Source: Bacteroidota bacterium
GTDB taxonomy: Bacteria; Bacteroidota; Bacteroidia; Bacteroidales; Rikenellaceae
DNA: 25,988 nt
Direction of reading: 5' to 3'
Assembly (NCBI GenBank): GCA_023443765.1
Contig: JAEZTA010000170.1
Location: forward strand, 1-25,988
Program-made: the position numbers and the translations under genes
In this document: in pieces, positions 24,307-25,988 of the stretch
How the letters are laid out: each line of letters opens with the position of its first letter
How positions within the stretch are numbered: position 1 is the first letter of the stretch
Notes under the pieces: generated by a model
The model's database searches: none
What the model was told of the DNA's origin: nothing
The model's input: only the letters and a program-made list of their open reading frames with translations

Positions 24307-25988
24307 TTAAAATTTCAGTCGCACGTTGAAGCCGATGTTCCGGGTATTGGGCATCATGTAGTAGTCGATGCCCTGATAGTAGTTGCCCGTGGTGGCTACC
24401 GACTCGGGATCGAAGGGCGCTTTGTTGTAGATCATCCAGAGGTTGCGGCCTACGAGCGAAACGGTAATATCACATACTTTAAGCCATTTGCGGGGGATCG
24501 TATAGCCGATCGAAGCCTCCGAGAGGCGCACGTTCGTAGCGCTGTAACTGTAGTACTGCGGAACACCGGTATTGCCGCCGACCACCGAATACCAGTTATA
24601 GGCGGGAATCAGGTTGCCCTCGACCGAAACGCCTCCCGCATCGCGCGCCGCAGCCGAAGCTTCCGACACGCCGTAACGGTCCAGTTGGGCCTGTGTGGCC
24701 GAATAGACGATGCCGCCCAGGCGGGCCGACACCATGAATCCGAAGTTGAGATTCCCCCACGCAAAATCGTTGCGCCACGCCATATTGGCCTTGGGAAAGA
24801 CGCTGCCGAGTTTGATGTCCCCGGCCTTGGAATTGGTCGCCACCTTGCCGTCGGCATCGACGTAGATATATCCGTCAGCATCGCGCTTGAGGTCGATGAT
24901 CGAATAGAGATCGCCGAGGCTGCCGCCCGGTTTGAGGATGAAGCGCGCATCGCCCAGACCGCCGATATCGAGCCGGTCCTTGGTGATGACGGCTCCCGTC
25001 TCGGGATGGACATAACCGTCGACCAGTTCCAGGATGCGGTTGCGGTTGGAGGAGAGCGTATAGCCCGACCGCCAGGAAAATTTACCCCACGTATTCTTGT
25101 AGTCGAGTTTCAGCTCGACGCCTTGGTTGCGGACGCTGCCCGTCTGCACATAGAGCTTCGAATAGCCGCTCGACACCGAGATTTCGGGGTTGAAGGTCTG
25201 GTTGAAAGTCTTGGTGTCGTAATAGCTCACGTCGAGCGAGAAATGCCGCAGGAAGCGCATCGTAAGCCCCACCTCCCACGAATTTGTCCGTTCGGGCTTG
25301 AGGTTGTACATCGGGTAGAAGGTTTCCTGCTGCCACTGCTTGTTGGCATTGTCCCACTGATAGGTGGGATTGGCCAGAAAACGCGCAAAGGGAAGGCCCA
25401 CCGAGGCGAACGAGCCGCGCAGTTTCAGGTAGGAGAGGTTTTTGGGCATGCTGGGGATGATCTCCGAGAGCACGACGGCAGCACCTACCGAAGGATAGAA
25501 GAAGGAGCTCTTGACCGATTGGGGTCCGGCCAACTGCGAAGGCCAGTCGTTACGCCCCGTAAGGGTCAGGTAATAAGCGCCCTTGAAGCCGACTTCGACA
25601 CTGGCGAAGACGGACTGCGTCTGTTCGTGCCAGCCGCTCTGAATACGCTTGGTTTCCGTATCGTCGAGCTGGAAGATGTTGAAGACATTGGGGAGGCCGT
25701 CGGCGCGGATCGGTCCGCGGTTCTGGTTCGAAGTCTGGCGCATGTCCGAGAACGAACCGCCGACGTTGGCCTGCAGCGACCAGTCGTCCCATATCTTGTT
25801 GATGTTGAGCATCGCATCGCCGTAAGTCTGTTTGTCCTTGGTGATCGTAATGCCATAAAGACCGTTCTGGGCATCCTCGCTGTTCTCGGAGTTCACCAGG
25901 TTGGTCGTGGCATAGAGTTTTTCCGTGAAGTCGTTGTTCGAATTGTCGATCCTGATACGGCCCGCAACACTCATCCAGTCGAAAATCT
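24307..25988 (-). CDS. SusC-like TonB-dependent outer-membrane transporter, C-terminal part
   Basis: The frame runs from the TAA at 24307 to the window edge at 25988 without a stop, so only the last ~560 codons are present; the signal peptide, carboxypeptidase-like domain and plug lie outside. The visible part is beta-barrel with SusC hallmarks: 'YYLTLTGRNDWPSQL' (strand), 'RTNSWEVGLTMRFL', 'GVELKLDYKNTWGKFSW', 'GDIKLGSVFPKANMAWRNDF', 'ATNVRLSEASIGYTIPRKWL', 'LVGRNLWMIYNKAPFDPES' and the terminal strand 'NTRNIGFNVRLKF' ending in Phe. It imports oligosaccharides across the outer membrane with TonB energy, paired with the SusD encoded directly downstream. First visible gene of the minus operon; its promoter is outside the window. 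Confidence 0.95.
   Translation of the reverse strand, partial: IFDWMSVAGRIRIDNSNNDFTEKLYATTNLVNSENSEDAQNGLYGITITKDKQTYGDAMLNINKIWDDWSLQANVGGSFSDMRQTSNQNRGPIRADGLPNVFNIFQLDDTETKRIQSGWHEQTQSVFASVEVGFKGAYYLTLTGRNDWPSQLAGPQSVKSSFFYPSVGAAVVLSEIIPSMPKNLSYLKLRGSFASVGLPFARFLANPTYQWDNANKQWQQETFYPMYNLKPERTNSWEVGLTMRFLRHFSLDVSYYDTKTFNQTFNPEISVSSGYSKLYVQTGSVRNQGVELKLDYKNTWGKFSWRSGYTLSSNRNRILELVDGYVHPETGAVITKDRLDIGGLGDARFILKPGGSLGDLYSIIDLKRDADGYIYVDADGKVATNSKAGDIKLGSVFPKANMAWRNDFAWGNLNFGFMVSARLGGIVYSATQAQLDRYGVSEASAAARDAGGVSVEGNLIPAYNWYSVVGGNTGVPQYYSYSATNVRLSEASIGYTIPRKWLKVCDITVSLVGRNLWMIYNKAPFDPESVATTGNYYQGIDYYMMPNTRNIGFNVRLKF

Noticed and set aside
1..25988. CRISPR arrays, tRNA or rRNA genes, insertion sequences, integrase or phage genes
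   Set aside because: I looked for short regular repeats, transposase motifs and RNA-gene-like stretches in the few non-coding gaps and saw none; the window is almost fully coding PUL sequence.

Overview
The window reads as chromosomal DNA of a GC-rich gut Bacteroidota, most like Alistipes. The grounds are SusC/SusD homologues, Bacteroidetes-type lipoprotein signals with acidic residues after the lipobox cysteine, BACON and DUF1735 domains, a TAnnTTTG-type promoter and GC-rich codon use. Genus is an inference; there is no rRNA or other marker. Everything in the window belongs to polysaccharide-utilisation loci (PULs) for mannose-rich host glycans, most probably high-mannose N-glycans.

Layout. 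Plus strand, 1-7924: the 3' end of a GH18-like surface-binding protein gene, a DUF1735-LamG lipoprotein, a BACON-BACON-DUF1735-GH18 endoglycosidase, a BACON-repeat LamG lipoprotein and a CotH-kinase-family lipoprotein. Hairpin terminators follow the endoglycosidase, the BACON-LamG gene and the CotH gene. Minus strand, 25988 down to 17436: SusC (5' end outside the window), SusD, a GH18-like pseudoenzyme, a DUF1735-LamG lipoprotein, a GH18 endo-beta-N-acetylglucosaminidase and a BACON/leucine-rich-repeat lipoprotein, ending in a terminator. Minus strand, 17058 down to 8001: a second unit with its own predicted promoter, encoding a GH130 phosphorylase, GH92, a GH92-GH125 fusion and GH92, with junctions of 0-4 bases. 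The two strands converge on a perfect 21-bp hairpin at 7933-7979.

Inferred working model. Outer-membrane SGBPs (LamG and GH18-like lipoproteins) and SusCD capture glycoprotein N-glycans. Surface GH18 endoglycosidases cut the chitobiose core. Periplasmic GH92 enzymes and the GH92-GH125 fusion remove alpha-mannose. Cytoplasmic GH130 phosphorolyses the remaining Man-beta-1,4-GlcNAc. No sialidase, beta-galactosidase, beta-hexosaminidase, inner-membrane sugar transporter or regulator is visible.

Main points of interest: the two arms carry the same gene order (GH18-like, DUF1735-LamG, GH18 endo) in mirror image around one exo-mannosidase cluster; the GH92-GH125 fusion; a CotH-type kinase with BACON domains at the end of the plus arm; a GH18-fold protein that has lost its catalytic acids; and LamG modules mounted on different N-terminal scaffolds.
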